NCBI GenBank assembly: GCA_964430225.1 | Contig: CAYSFE010000001.1 | Coordinates: 114,364-178,363, forward strand | DNA from: CAYSFE01 sp964430225 | GTDB taxonomy: Bacteria > Patescibacteriota > Dojkabacteria > GCA-016699595 > JBAXKR01 | Reading direction: 5' to 3' | Length of the DNA stretch: 64,000 bases | In this document: positions 51,615 to 59,833 of the stretch, in pieces | How the letters are laid out: the number at the start of each line of letters is the position of its first letter | Numbering within the stretch: position 1 is the stretch's first letter | Made by a program: the position numbers and the translations under genes | The notes under the pieces: model-generated | What the model was told of the DNA's origin: nothing | Database searches by the model: none | The model's input: the letters and a program-made list of their open reading frames with translations, nothing else

Positions 51615-53003
51615 ATGAAAAAAGAGTTTCTTTTTAATATCATCTTCTTTTTTGTAAATATACTAGTAATTCTTCTTGTCATTAACTATTCAAGGGGATA
51701 TATATTTAGTGCTTCTGACACCAAATTTGAGAAATATGGAAACGCCATAATCAATTCAGAGCCACAAGCATCAAAAGTATATTTAGACGATGCCTATGTT
51801 GGAGATACCCCTCTTCAACTTACTACATTAAAACCTAGAAAATATAAGATTGAGATTAAAAAGGAGTTCTATCACCCAATAATCTCAGAAATATATATTG
51901 AAGAAAATGCAGTATCAAAAAAGGACTATAAACTTATCAGAACTGTGAATGATAAAAAGATTCTTTTCTCTTCCACTTCTCTTTTAAAAACTTTCCAGTC
52001 TATAGATAAGACAAAGCTCTATTGGATTGAAACTAAACCAGATAGCGAAACTCTTAATCTTGGGATAATTAACTTTGAAAAAAGTCCTCTCCAACAAATC
52101 ATAAGTAATGATGGAGAATATGAAGCAAGAACATTTAATACTCTACTTCCATACTGGACCAGTAGTGATTCCACAGAAATCATAACTTCAAAAGGCTCTT
52201 CCATAATAGTATTTAATGGAGAGGATAAATTAATTGCAGTAGATAGTTCTGAAAACAATAAAATATATGATTTTACAAGGAATATTAAAGAGAACTTAAA
52301 CCCACAAAATATTGCAATAACCAAAAGCAACAAAATGTTTTTTAACTCAGGCAAGATAATATTTACTAAAAATATTAAGGATGAGCAAGAACCTTCTGTT
52401 TATGGGTATATTGACGAACTAGAACAAGAATATGAAGTAAGTAATGGTATTCCATACTTAGTTACAAGTGATTCAGTAATATTATTAAATGCAGGATCTA
52501 AAAAGACAGTAAAATTTCCTTCTTCAAGCCTTCTTAATGCAAACATATATGTAAACTTGAATGAAGACATCTTTGTATCAGTTCCCACCTTTATAGAGTC
52601 ATATATATATTCAAATACATCAGGGAGAATATTAAATGTTAAAGAAGTAATAAACGTAAAAAATATATTTGATTCAAGAGAAAAGATCTTACAAACGATA
52701 TCACTACCTGAAAGACTGATTAAGATACTACCTACAGAAACTATTAATTATTTAGACATTTCTAAGCTTGTAACACCTTCTTTTGTATCTGATAATCAGG
52801 ACCTAATAATTAGGGTAGACGAGAAGAATCAGATTATCGAAACATACGATTTCAACTTGAATAAAACAGGGACATATCCAATAACTATACTTGAAACAAA
52901 TACACTAGCTCAGAAATTCTACTTCACTCACAGAGGAGAAATAATAATTGAGATTAAAGATCTTACATTAAATACTACTAATCTAAGCTACTATTCATAT
53001 TAA
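51615..53003 (+). CDS. Membrane-anchored PEGA-domain protein
   Basis: The N-terminal membrane segment (residues ~5-25) is followed by a PEGA domain at about 40-110: NAIINSEPQASKVYLDDAYV, GDTPLQLTTLKPRKYKIEI. PEGA domains are short surface beta-sandwiches. The remaining ~350 residues are beta-rich with repeated strand-turn patterns that may form a propeller, including YWIETKPDSETLNLGIINF and VNLNEDIFVSVPTF. Start at ATG 51615 is chosen because the upstream extension lacks a signal pattern. The protein probably lies outside the membrane. Function is unknown. Confidence 0.85.
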   Translation: MKKEFLFNIIFFFVNILVILLVINYSRGYIFSASDTKFEKYGNAIINSEPQASKVYLDDAYVGDTPLQLTTLKPRKYKIEIKKEFYHPIISEIYIEENAVSKKDYKLIRTVNDKKILFSSTSLLKTFQSIDKTKLYWIETKPDSETLNLGIINFEKSPLQQIISNDGEYEARTFNTLLPYWTSSDSTEIITSKGSSIIVFNGEDKLIAVDSSENNKIYDFTRNIKENLNPQNIAITKSNKMFFNSGKIIFTKNIKDEQEPSVYGYIDELEQEYEVSNGIPYLVTSDSVILLNAGSKKTVKFPSSSLLNANIYVNLNEDIFVSVPTFIESYIYSNTSGRILNVKEVINVKNIFDSREKILQTISLPERLIKILPTETINYLDISKLVTPSFVSDNQDLIIRVDEKNQIIETYDFNLNKTGTYPITILETNTLAQKFYFTHRGEIIIEIKDLTLNTTNLSYYSY

Positions 53004-53011
53004 GAAATATA

Positions 53012-53085
53012 CGTCCCTGGGGGGAGTCGAACCTCCGACCTAGGCGTTAGGAATGCCTTGCTCTATCCATCTGAGCTACAGGGAC
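53012..53085 (-). tRNA. tRNA-Arg(CCT), with two A-C mismatches
   Basis: Acceptor GTCCCTG/CAGGGAC, anticodon loop TTCCTAA (anticodon CCT) and T loop TTCGACT are clear. The anticodon stem AGGCA/CGCCT has an A-C mismatch next to the loop, and the T stem GGAGG/CCCCC has an A-C mismatch in the middle. CCA is not encoded. Its 5' 39 nt overlap the 3' end of comEC. Confidence 0.93.
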
Positions 53086-54015
53086 ATATTTATCTAAATA
53101 TGATTCTCTCACGAACTTTCTAACACTAGCAAGTAAAAGAATAACAATTGCTACAACACTAAAAACAAAAAGGTAGTTTGAATACTCTAATTTTAAAAGA
53201 TTAAGATTGATGGTTTTAAGAACATTTAAAAGAATTTCAACTAAAAGATTAATAACTGGGGAAAAGATCTCTTTAAAGACTCCCAAAAAGAACAGTAAAA
53301 TATAATAAAAGACTGCTAAAACATCTAATATTTCTTTTATAATAAGGCCAAAGAAGATTTGTGAAAATGAGAGATTAATACCTTTGATAATTAGTAACGG
53401 ATAGAATAAAGTGAAAATACTTTCATAAAAATATTTAGATATAAATGAATCATTTTTAATATTTAAACCTTTTATCTTAAGAAAGAGCTCAAAAGAGACT
53501 AAAGATACCAACAAGATCCCAAAGGTAAGCATAAACGACATATTGATTATATTTTCTACTCGTATTAGCAGAAATATCAGTAAGAGTAAGATTGTAATGT
53601 ATTTATACTCAGTTTTTAGTCCAAAACTTTTTAAGACAAAAGACACAAATTCGGTAAGTAAAGCTCTCACCGCTGGTATCACATCTAAACCTACAATAAA
53701 AGTTACATATAAAATTAAGAGTACTATCCTAACCCACCCCGTCCTAATAAATACTTTCAAAGGTTTCAAAGCTTTCTCCAAAAACATTGAGAGCAGGATT
53801 AGATTACTCCCCGAAATAGCAAAGAGATGTAGAAAACCATTCTCTTTAAAGAGTGTATACACCTCGCTTTGATAGAAGTTTACATTTAATAAACAAAAGC
53901 CATTAGGACCTATGAATAAAGCTACAAATAGAATCTTGGCATTCTCCGATAATGAGGAGATTAAATTAATGAAAAAGGGAGACAGAATGTCGTTTATAAT
54001 GATTTGATTACACAA
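53047..54015 (-). CDS. comEC: ComEC-type DNA uptake channel, competence domain only
   Basis: ComEC conducts single-stranded DNA through the membrane during transformation. The conserved ENGFLHLFAISGSNLILLSM matches the family motif, and about eight membrane segments follow. Typical ComEC has 700-800 aa with an N-terminal OB-like domain and a C-terminal MBL nuclease domain. Both are missing in this 322-aa form. The reading frame runs into tRNA-Arg: the final residues VPVAQMDRARHS are translated tRNA sequence, and the TAA stop is made from the anticodon loop. comEA lies 7 nt upstream. Confidence 0.88.
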   Translation of the reverse strand: MCNQIIINDILSPFFINLISSLSENAKILFVALFIGPNGFCLLNVNFYQSEVYTLFKENGFLHLFAISGSNLILLSMFLEKALKPLKVFIRTGWVRIVLLILYVTFIVGLDVIPAVRALLTEFVSFVLKSFGLKTEYKYITILLLLIFLLIRVENIINMSFMLTFGILLVSLVSFELFLKIKGLNIKNDSFISKYFYESIFTLFYPLLIIKGINLSFSQIFFGLIIKEILDVLAVFYYILLFFLGVFKEIFSPVINLLVEILLNVLKTINLNLLKLEYSNYLFVFSVVAIVILLLASVRKFVRESYLDKYVPVAQMDRARHS

Positions 54016-54022
54016 GTGAGAG

Positions 54023-54550
54023 TTATATCCTTATTTTATATGAAACTTGAGAATATATCTTAGAGCTTAATATTCCCTTACTTAGAAGTTCTTCAATATT
54101 GGAAAATGGTCTCTCCCCTATTATTTTCTTTGCATTAGCAGAACTGATGTTCAGTTTACTCACAAGAGTATCTAGGTCAGCGCTATTAATATTAACAAAA
54201 TTATCTAAATATCTATCGTTAACAGTAGGAATATATATCTTTTGCTGATCTTTCAACTTTAAAGACGGGTTTATATTCTTAGAATAATATTCCTTATCAT
54301 AATTATCAGTAAGTCCTCCAGCCTTTTCTACAAGCTCAAATAATCTTGTCCCCGTATTTATTGTATATATTCCTGGATTTTTAATTGCCCCTTGTAAATC
54401 TACAACTATTTCACTATTCATCGCCTCTTCCTTAATCGTGCTAGTCACCTTGTTTTGTTCAGCAACATCAGTAGCTTTGAATAGATTACCTACCAGAAGA
54501 ATTGAGAGGAGAAACAGAAATACAAGGAAGTATTTCTTATTGTTTGACAC
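54023..54550 (-). CDS. comEA: ComEA-like DNA receptor (SLBB + helix-hairpin-helix)
   Basis: A membrane-anchored protein of 175 aa that binds DNA outside the cell for ComEC. It has an N-terminal membrane segment (residues 7-24), an SLBB domain (VDLQGAIKNPGIYTINTG, LFELVEKAGGLTDN) and a helix-hairpin-helix part (VNINSADLDTLVSKLNISSA, with IGERPFSNIEELL). This order is standard for ComEA. It overlaps the preceding gene by 14 nt and is followed by comEC. Confidence 0.92.
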   Translation of the reverse strand: MSNNKKYFLVFLFLLSILLVGNLFKATDVAEQNKVTSTIKEEAMNSEIVVDLQGAIKNPGIYTINTGTRLFELVEKAGGLTDNYDKEYYSKNINPSLKLKDQQKIYIPTVNDRYLDNFVNINSADLDTLVSKLNISSANAKKIIGERPFSNIEELLSKGILSSKIYSQVSYKIRI

Positions 54551-55220
54551 TTATACTTGAAGAATTAATTGTAATTTTATCTTTTTTATTAGCAATTGAG
54601 TCTAGTATTTCACTTCCACTTACAACTCTTCCAATATTTACATAGTACCCATCAAGTTCCTTATTATCTGAGTTTGAGATAATGAACTCATTTCTGGTAA
54701 GGTTAGTAGTATCAAGTTTCACTCCGAAGCTATATTTGCTAAATGATTTTGACATATATGAATCGTCTGAGTAAATCTTATTATCATTTAAAACCTTTGT
54801 TTTATCAGCACTTATCTTTAAACTAACAAAGTTAATTTCATTTGGTAGTATTCGTTTTAAAGTATCTTTAGCACTAAAATTGAAAGTATTTGTAGTAGTA
54901 TTAAAGCTTATACTTGAAGCATCGTATGCTTTTTCCTTTGAAAATAAATAAGCATTTTGGACATTGTAATATCCATAAGCAGGGTCTAACTCAACAATGA
55001 TATCACCCTTACTAGTATTCAATTTTAGGTTTAACTTAGCACTATCGCTAATTATCGATTCACTTGAAGGATTCACATATTTCATAACGATTGACGTAAG
55101 ATGCATGAAATATGAAGGAGATGATTGAGATTTACTTAAAAAAAAGCTTGCTAAAAAGAATAGAAACAAAATACAAACTAACATTAATAAATATGTTTTG
55201 TTTTCTTTTATTGTGCTCAT
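54537..55220 (-). CDS. Membrane-anchored degenerate cyclophilin-like protein
   Basis: After an N-terminal membrane segment (residues 9-28), this 227-aa protein shows traces of a cyclophilin fold. LNLKLNTSKGDIIVELDPAY resembles the TxxGdivieL strand, and YYVNIGRVVSGSEILDSIAN resembles FGrVveGmdVvdkI at the end. The catalytic FHR and QGGD motifs are absent, so isomerase activity is unlikely. It could be a structural or binding protein outside the membrane. It overlaps comEA by 14 nt. Confidence 0.72.
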   Translation of the reverse strand: MSTIKENKTYLLMLVCILFLFFLASFFLSKSQSSPSYFMHLTSIVMKYVNPSSESIISDSAKLNLKLNTSKGDIIVELDPAYGYYNVQNAYLFSKEKAYDASSISFNTTTNTFNFSAKDTLKRILPNEINFVSLKISADKTKVLNDNKIYSDDSYMSKSFSKYSFGVKLDTTNLTRNEFIISNSDNKELDGYYVNIGRVVSGSEILDSIANKKDKITINSSSISVKQ

Positions 55221-55287
55221 AATTTAAGTAATTTAATTATATTTTGTATTCTATCAAATCAAATATTAAACTAACATTAGAATTAAA

Positions 55288-56496
55288 TTAAAATCCTATG
55301 TAAGGTCCAGGATTTATAGGAACCCCATTATAATCAATCATGAAGTGAAGATGCGTTCCTGTCACTCTACCAGATGCACCCATGATTCCAACTTTTGTGC
55401 CTTTTGAAATAACCATACCCGGACTAACTGTAAGACTTCCCTGTCTCATATGACTATACCTACTTAAGAAACCATTTCCATGATTAATCTCAACTTGCCA
55501 TCCACCCCCACCATTTGTCCACCCTGCTTGAACTACAGTTCCAGAATCAGCCGCAACAATACTACATCCTCCACCTCTCGATAGATCAACACCTTTGTGG
55601 GTTGCTTTGAAACCTCGTTCATATCTCCAACCACTACAATCAGATCCCAACGGAAAACCAAAAGCACCACCTCCTATTACTTTAGGGGTAATATTAATTC
55701 TTTTTGCAACTGTAGGTCTATTTGCGGCATCAACTATTCTTTTGTTTTCAGCAATCTGTGCTGTTAAATCAATGTTTGGAACAAAAACAGTACTTCCAAT
55801 CTCAAGGATTATTTTATTAGAATCACCGTCAATAAAGTTTGAATCAATATTCTCCTGATTACTATCAATAATTTCCTGTTCATCTGCACTATACTTTTTT
55901 GCAATGCTTTTAATTGTATCTCCCTTCATTACTGTATGTATTATTCCATCTATTCCTAAGAAAACTCTAAGTTCTTGTCCCACTTTGAGTTTAGGATTAT
56001 CTGAAAATAAGTTATTCGTAAATCTAATCACATCACTTTTACGTTTAACCCTGTCTGCAGTGACTTCAGAAGTATCTGCATATTCTTCTTTCTCAATTTG
56101 TATTACTTTTTTAGCTATTAGCTCTAATGTATCACCTGACTGAACTATATATTTCTCACCTCTTGGTGTAGATTGATAATTGAAATCAAATTGAATATCT
56201 TTTCCTTGATTACTGCCAAAAATCTCTGCATTACGTGTTAAATAGTCTGAGTTTGTTTTATTTCCAGATAGGGCAAAAGTATTAGTTACACCGCTAAATC
56301 CAAGTACTAAGGTAAATACTGTAATTCCTAACTGAAAAATATTCTTGTAAAGTGTATTTCTACCCCAAAAGAGATTTTGAACTAAATATCCCTTTAATTT
56401 GTAAGCAAAAGCTACAATAAAAGAGTATAGAGATATTACAAGTAGAAGCACTCTTTGGATAATATACCCTATTAAGTCTTTTAGAAAATCTTTCAC
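55288..56496 (-). CDS. LysM-M23 peptidoglycan endopeptidase
   Basis: This 402-aa exported protein has an N-terminal hydrophobic segment, two LysM peptidoglycan-binding repeats (IVQSGDTLELIAKKVI and HTVMKGDTIKSIAKKYS) and a C-terminal M23 domain. Zinc ligands are His300 and Asp304 in HKGVDLS and His384 in THLHF, so it should be active. The start is GTG at 56496. It probably cleaves cross-bridges during growth or division. It stands between rho and the cyclophilin-like gene. Confidence 0.93.
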   Translation of the reverse strand: MKDFLKDLIGYIIQRVLLLVISLYSFIVAFAYKLKGYLVQNLFWGRNTLYKNIFQLGITVFTLVLGFSGVTNTFALSGNKTNSDYLTRNAEIFGSNQGKDIQFDFNYQSTPRGEKYIVQSGDTLELIAKKVIQIEKEEYADTSEVTADRVKRKSDVIRFTNNLFSDNPKLKVGQELRVFLGIDGIIHTVMKGDTIKSIAKKYSADEQEIIDSNQENIDSNFIDGDSNKIILEIGSTVFVPNIDLTAQIAENKRIVDAANRPTVAKRINITPKVIGGGAFGFPLGSDCSGWRYERGFKATHKGVDLSRGGGCSIVAADSGTVVQAGWTNGGGGWQVEINHGNGFLSRYSHMRQGSLTVSPGMVISKGTKVGIMGASGRVTGTHLHFMIDYNGVPINPGPYIGF

Positions 56497-56524
56497 AAAA
56501 GTTTAATAAAATTTAAACTTTCCC

Positions 56525-58048
56525 TTATTCGTGTAGTGTCATCAAGAATTCTTTGTTATTCTTTGTCTTTTTAAATCTCGAGATTATAATCTCAGATGCC
56601 TCGTTTGGATTAAGAGCATCTAACATTCTTCTAATTCTCCAAGACTCAGCAATAATGTCTTTTGATACTAGTAATTCTTCATTTCTAGTTCCAGATAGCA
56701 ATATATCAATAGCTGGAAACATTCTTTTATCAGCTAATTTTCTATCTAATTTAAGTTCCATATTACCAGTTCCCTTAAACTCTTCAAAGATCACATCATC
56801 CATTCTAGAACCTGTATCTACAAGTGCTGTAGCTAGTATTGTTAAACTACCACCCTCTTCAAAGTTACGTGCAGCACCAAAGAATTTCTTTGATGGATAT
56901 ACTGCAGCAGGATCAATACCACCAGATAGTGTTCTACCAGAAGCAGGAGCAACAATATTGTATGCTCTAGCAAGTCTAGTGATACTATCCATAAGAATAA
57001 CTACATCTGATCCCATTTCAACAAGTCTTTTTGCTCTTTCTAATGCCATTTCAGCAACCTTTGTTTGTTCTTGAGGTGACTCATCAAAATTTGACGCTAT
57101 AACCTCAGCTTTCACAAGACGAGATATGTCAGTCACTTCTTCTGGTCTCTCTCCAATTAGAACTATCATGAGATGAATTTCAGGATAATTTTGTCTAATA
57201 CCTAAAGCAATTTCTTTTAACAATATTGTTTTTCCTGATTTAGGAGGAGCCACAATCATACCTCTTTGACCCTTTCCAATAGGAGAAAGAAGATCTATAA
57301 CTCTAGTTGAAATAACATCTTTAGTGGTTTCAAGTAATAATTGTGAGTTTGGAAATATTGGAGTAAGTCTTTCAAAAGCAGGTCTTGTAGTTGCCTTCTC
57401 TGGATCTTTTCCATTAATTGCCTGAATCTTTAACATACTTAAATACTTTTCATTTTCTCTTGGAGGCCTTGCTTGACCGGCTATAAAGTCACCCTTTCTA
57501 AGATTAAATCTTTTAATTTGGCTTCCTGAAACATATACATCACTGTCTTTAGGTAACATACTTAGAGATCTAAGTACCCCATGAGATCCATCATTCATGA
57601 TCTCAAGAAAACCTGAAGCATAAATATTTCCACCTTGATTTGTTTGTTGCTCTAATATCTTTAGAATAATCTCACTTTTCTTAAGCTCCATGCTATTACC
57701 TACATTTAATTTTGTAGCTAGATCTCTAAGATCAGCAATTGTCATTACATCAAGATCATTTATTGACATTGTATTTACTGTCTTATCTTTAATAACACTT
57801 GCAGCAATAGGTGCAACAGGTGTAGATACAGCAGGAGTTACAGGTGTAGCTTTTATTGGGCTAACAACAGTTGAAACACTTGGAGTAACAGGTGTAGAAG
57901 TAGGAGTCTCAACGACTTTTTCTTCTTTTACACTTTCTACTTTGGGAGTTTCTGGTTTGATAGTTTCAACTTTTACAGTATCCACTTTCTTTTTTGAAGG
58001 AGTTTTACTCTCTTCTTTTAGCCCTTCTTGAGCCTTTACCTGAGCCAT
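56525..58048 (-). CDS. rho: Transcription termination factor Rho
   Basis: Rho is the hexameric RNA helicase that ends transcription. An N-terminal extension of ~95 residues is rich in Pro, Thr, Val and Lys, with PVTPAVSTPVAPI-type repeats. The Rho-N helical domain (MTIADLRDLATKLNV), cold-shock-like RNA domain (SGFLEIMNDGSHGVLRSL) and RecA-like motor with Walker A APPKSGKTILL and GERPEEVTD follow. Length is 507 aa. The extension is probably disordered. Two promoters and two long hairpins precede it. Confidence 0.97.
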   Translation of the reverse strand: MAQVKAQEGLKEESKTPSKKKVDTVKVETIKPETPKVESVKEEKVVETPTSTPVTPSVSTVVSPIKATPVTPAVSTPVAPIAASVIKDKTVNTMSINDLDVMTIADLRDLATKLNVGNSMELKKSEIILKILEQQTNQGGNIYASGFLEIMNDGSHGVLRSLSMLPKDSDVYVSGSQIKRFNLRKGDFIAGQARPPRENEKYLSMLKIQAINGKDPEKATTRPAFERLTPIFPNSQLLLETTKDVISTRVIDLLSPIGKGQRGMIVAPPKSGKTILLKEIALGIRQNYPEIHLMIVLIGERPEEVTDISRLVKAEVIASNFDESPQEQTKVAEMALERAKRLVEMGSDVVILMDSITRLARAYNIVAPASGRTLSGGIDPAAVYPSKKFFGAARNFEEGGSLTILATALVDTGSRMDDVIFEEFKGTGNMELKLDRKLADKRMFPAIDILLSGTRNEELLVSKDIIAESWRIRRMLDALNPNEASEIIISRFKKTKNNKEFLMTLHE

Positions 58049-58134
58049 AGATTTCTTTTAAAAAATAATTGAAGCAAATTTTAAATTACGAATATTATAT
58101 ATAACGAAGTAATGAAGATATGTTAGACAAGGAA

Positions 58135-58163
58135 AGTTTATTTTATTTACTAAGTGATGTCAA
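58135..58163 (-). promoter_or_regulatory. Rho promoter P2
   Basis: Minus strand TTGACA (58158-58163), 17 nt, TAAACT (58135-58140), about 90 nt before the rho ATG and just after hairpin 58167-58207. Confidence 0.55.
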
Positions 58164-58166
58164 CAC

Positions 58167-58273
58167 TTTTATCGAGGTTGGCACTGCCCCGACCAACCTC
58201 GATAAAAAGGTAGTCTTTTATTCTCAAAACCGAGAGTCCAGTAAGTTTGTACGCGAACCAGACTCTGGGTTTT
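58167..58273 (-). promoter_or_regulatory. Two tandem long hairpins in the rho leader
   Basis: The radA-rho spacer (58049-58329) has no gene. Hairpin A pairs 58226-58238 with 58261-58273 (12 of 13 bp), and its loop contains a 5-bp GTTTG/CGAAC stem. Hairpin B pairs 58167-58181 with 58193-58207 (15 bp without mismatch) around an 11-nt loop. Both lie after promoter P1 and before promoter P2, read in the rho direction. Hairpin A ends in TTTT on either strand and could terminate, while hairpin B has no U-tract. They may form a leader or a separate small RNA. Confidence 0.6.
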
Positions 58274-58291
58274 ACTAATAATACTGTTAAT

Positions 58292-58320
58292 ATATTAGCC
58301 TATAATAACCCTATTGTCAA
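58292..58320 (-). promoter_or_regulatory. Rho-leader promoter P1
   Basis: Minus strand TTGACA (58315-58320), 17 nt, TAATAT (58292-58297): near consensus. It begins 9 nt after the radA stop and would start a transcript near 58285 that contains both hairpins. Confidence 0.65.
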
Positions 58321-58329
58321 GTCCCATAG

Positions 58330-59682
58330 TTAATTTGGAAATAAATCAGTCACATTCTCCACTTTAATAAGCTTCACAGAAGCAGGGATCTTTTTAGGCC
58401 TAAATACTTTAGGCACATATATCTTTTTAATACCCTTTTCAACCATTTCACTTAGTCTTGTCTCCATCCTATTAGAAGGAATTATCTCACCAGTTAAACT
58501 TAATTCCCCTATCATTCCAACATCCTCCCCAAGTGGTTTATTCAAATATGAAGAAATTATCGCCATAGCTATAGAAAAATCTAGTGCTCCATCAGTTACT
58601 TTTAACCCACCAGGGATATTTACATATACATCCCTTCTTCTCAAATCATACTTCGTATATTTTGAAATTACAGAACAAATAATCTGTAATTTTGAGTACT
58701 CTATGCCCTTTGAAACACGTCTTGGAATAGAGAGCTCAGAAGTATCACAAAGGGCCTGCACCTCTATTAAAAAGGGCCTTGTACCCGTTAAAACAACCCC
58801 TTTTGCAACCCCACTCACTGAAACACTTCTCTTAATTACAAAAATGTTTTGATCTTTACTTAGAGAACTCATTCCACTATCATCAAGCATAAATACCCCA
58901 ATCTCACTTACCTTTCCATACCTATTCTTTGTACTTCTAAGTACCCTAAAATCAGTAGATTCTTCACCTTCTAAGTAAAGAACTGTATCTACAAGATGTT
59001 CAATCATAATAGGACCACTTACATCCCCCTCCTTATTCACATGCCCAATCGTAATACCAATAACTGAATTCTTTTTACAATACCTTACGATTTTAATAGC
59101 ACTTTCTCTTAACTGAGCTGATCCTCCAAACACTCCTGCGTTTTCCTCACTTAATATAGTTTGTAAACTATCAAAAATGACCATATCAGGCTTTACTTCT
59201 GACAATTTCTCAAGCACCGAGTCAATATTTGTTGAAGCTAAAAATGAAATATTTGATTTTCCCTTCTTAAGTTTCCCTTTTGAGATTCTATTAAACCTTT
59301 CTCCAAGCTGATTAATACTTTCTTCCCCACTCACATATACTACATTTAGATCTTTTTGAGATATTGAGATTAAAACACTAAGTAAAAGTGTAGATTTCCC
59401 TATCCCAGGATCTCCCGACAAAAGTACAACTTGAGAATCTACAAATCCCCCACCTATGACCCTATCAAATTCTACTATCCCTGTTTCAACTCTTTTTTCA
59501 ACATTTACATTTTTAACAATTTCAGAATAGTGATAAATTTTTGAGTCATCATTTCCTAAAAGTGATCCCCTTACACTTTTTACTACTTGTTTTTCAACCA
59601 TAGAATTCCACTCTCCACAAGAAGGACATTTACCTATCCACTCAAGAGAATTGTACCCACAATTGCTACATGTATATTTCAT
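58330..59682 (-). CDS. radA: DNA repair protein RadA (Sms)
   Basis: RadA is a DnaB-like helicase that extends D-loops in recombination. The zinc finger uses Cys5, 8, 19 and 22 (CSNCGY, CPSCGEW). Walker A is SGDPGIGKSTLL, and the RadA motif KNRYG occurs in TKNRYGKVSEIGVF. The C-terminal Lon-like domain has RRRDVYVNIPGGLK and MIGELSLTGEI. Length is 450 aa, normal. Confidence 0.96.
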   Translation of the reverse strand: MKYTCSNCGYNSLEWIGKCPSCGEWNSMVEKQVVKSVRGSLLGNDDSKIYHYSEIVKNVNVEKRVETGIVEFDRVIGGGFVDSQVVLLSGDPGIGKSTLLLSVLISISQKDLNVVYVSGEESINQLGERFNRISKGKLKKGKSNISFLASTNIDSVLEKLSEVKPDMVIFDSLQTILSEENAGVFGGSAQLRESAIKIVRYCKKNSVIGITIGHVNKEGDVSGPIMIEHLVDTVLYLEGEESTDFRVLRSTKNRYGKVSEIGVFMLDDSGMSSLSKDQNIFVIKRSVSVSGVAKGVVLTGTRPFLIEVQALCDTSELSIPRRVSKGIEYSKLQIICSVISKYTKYDLRRRDVYVNIPGGLKVTDGALDFSIAMAIISSYLNKPLGEDVGMIGELSLTGEIIPSNRMETRLSEMVEKGIKKIYVPKVFRPKKIPASVKLIKVENVTDLFPN

Positions 59683-59775
59683 CTTCTACGTAACACTTAT
59701 ATAACAAGTAATGTTCTAATCATTTACACTCACACTATCAATACTACTCACACATAGTGTCATCGGATATCAAAT

Positions 59776-59812
59776 AACAAAAAAGGACTGTGAATATTCC
59801 TCACAGTCCTTT
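59776..59812 (-). terminator. Terminator after rpsA
   Basis: On the minus strand a 12-bp stem (59801-59812 with 59782-59793) and 7-nt loop are followed by TTTTTTGTT. It starts 22 nt after the rpsA stop. Confidence 0.92.
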
Positions 59813-59833
59813 ATGTATCTAATCAATTTCTAG

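Noticed and set aside
58167..58273. SRP RNA, tmRNA or RNase P RNA in the radA-rho spacer
   Set aside because: None of their signature elements (for example the SRP GGAAGCA-type loop or the RNase P conserved core) is present.
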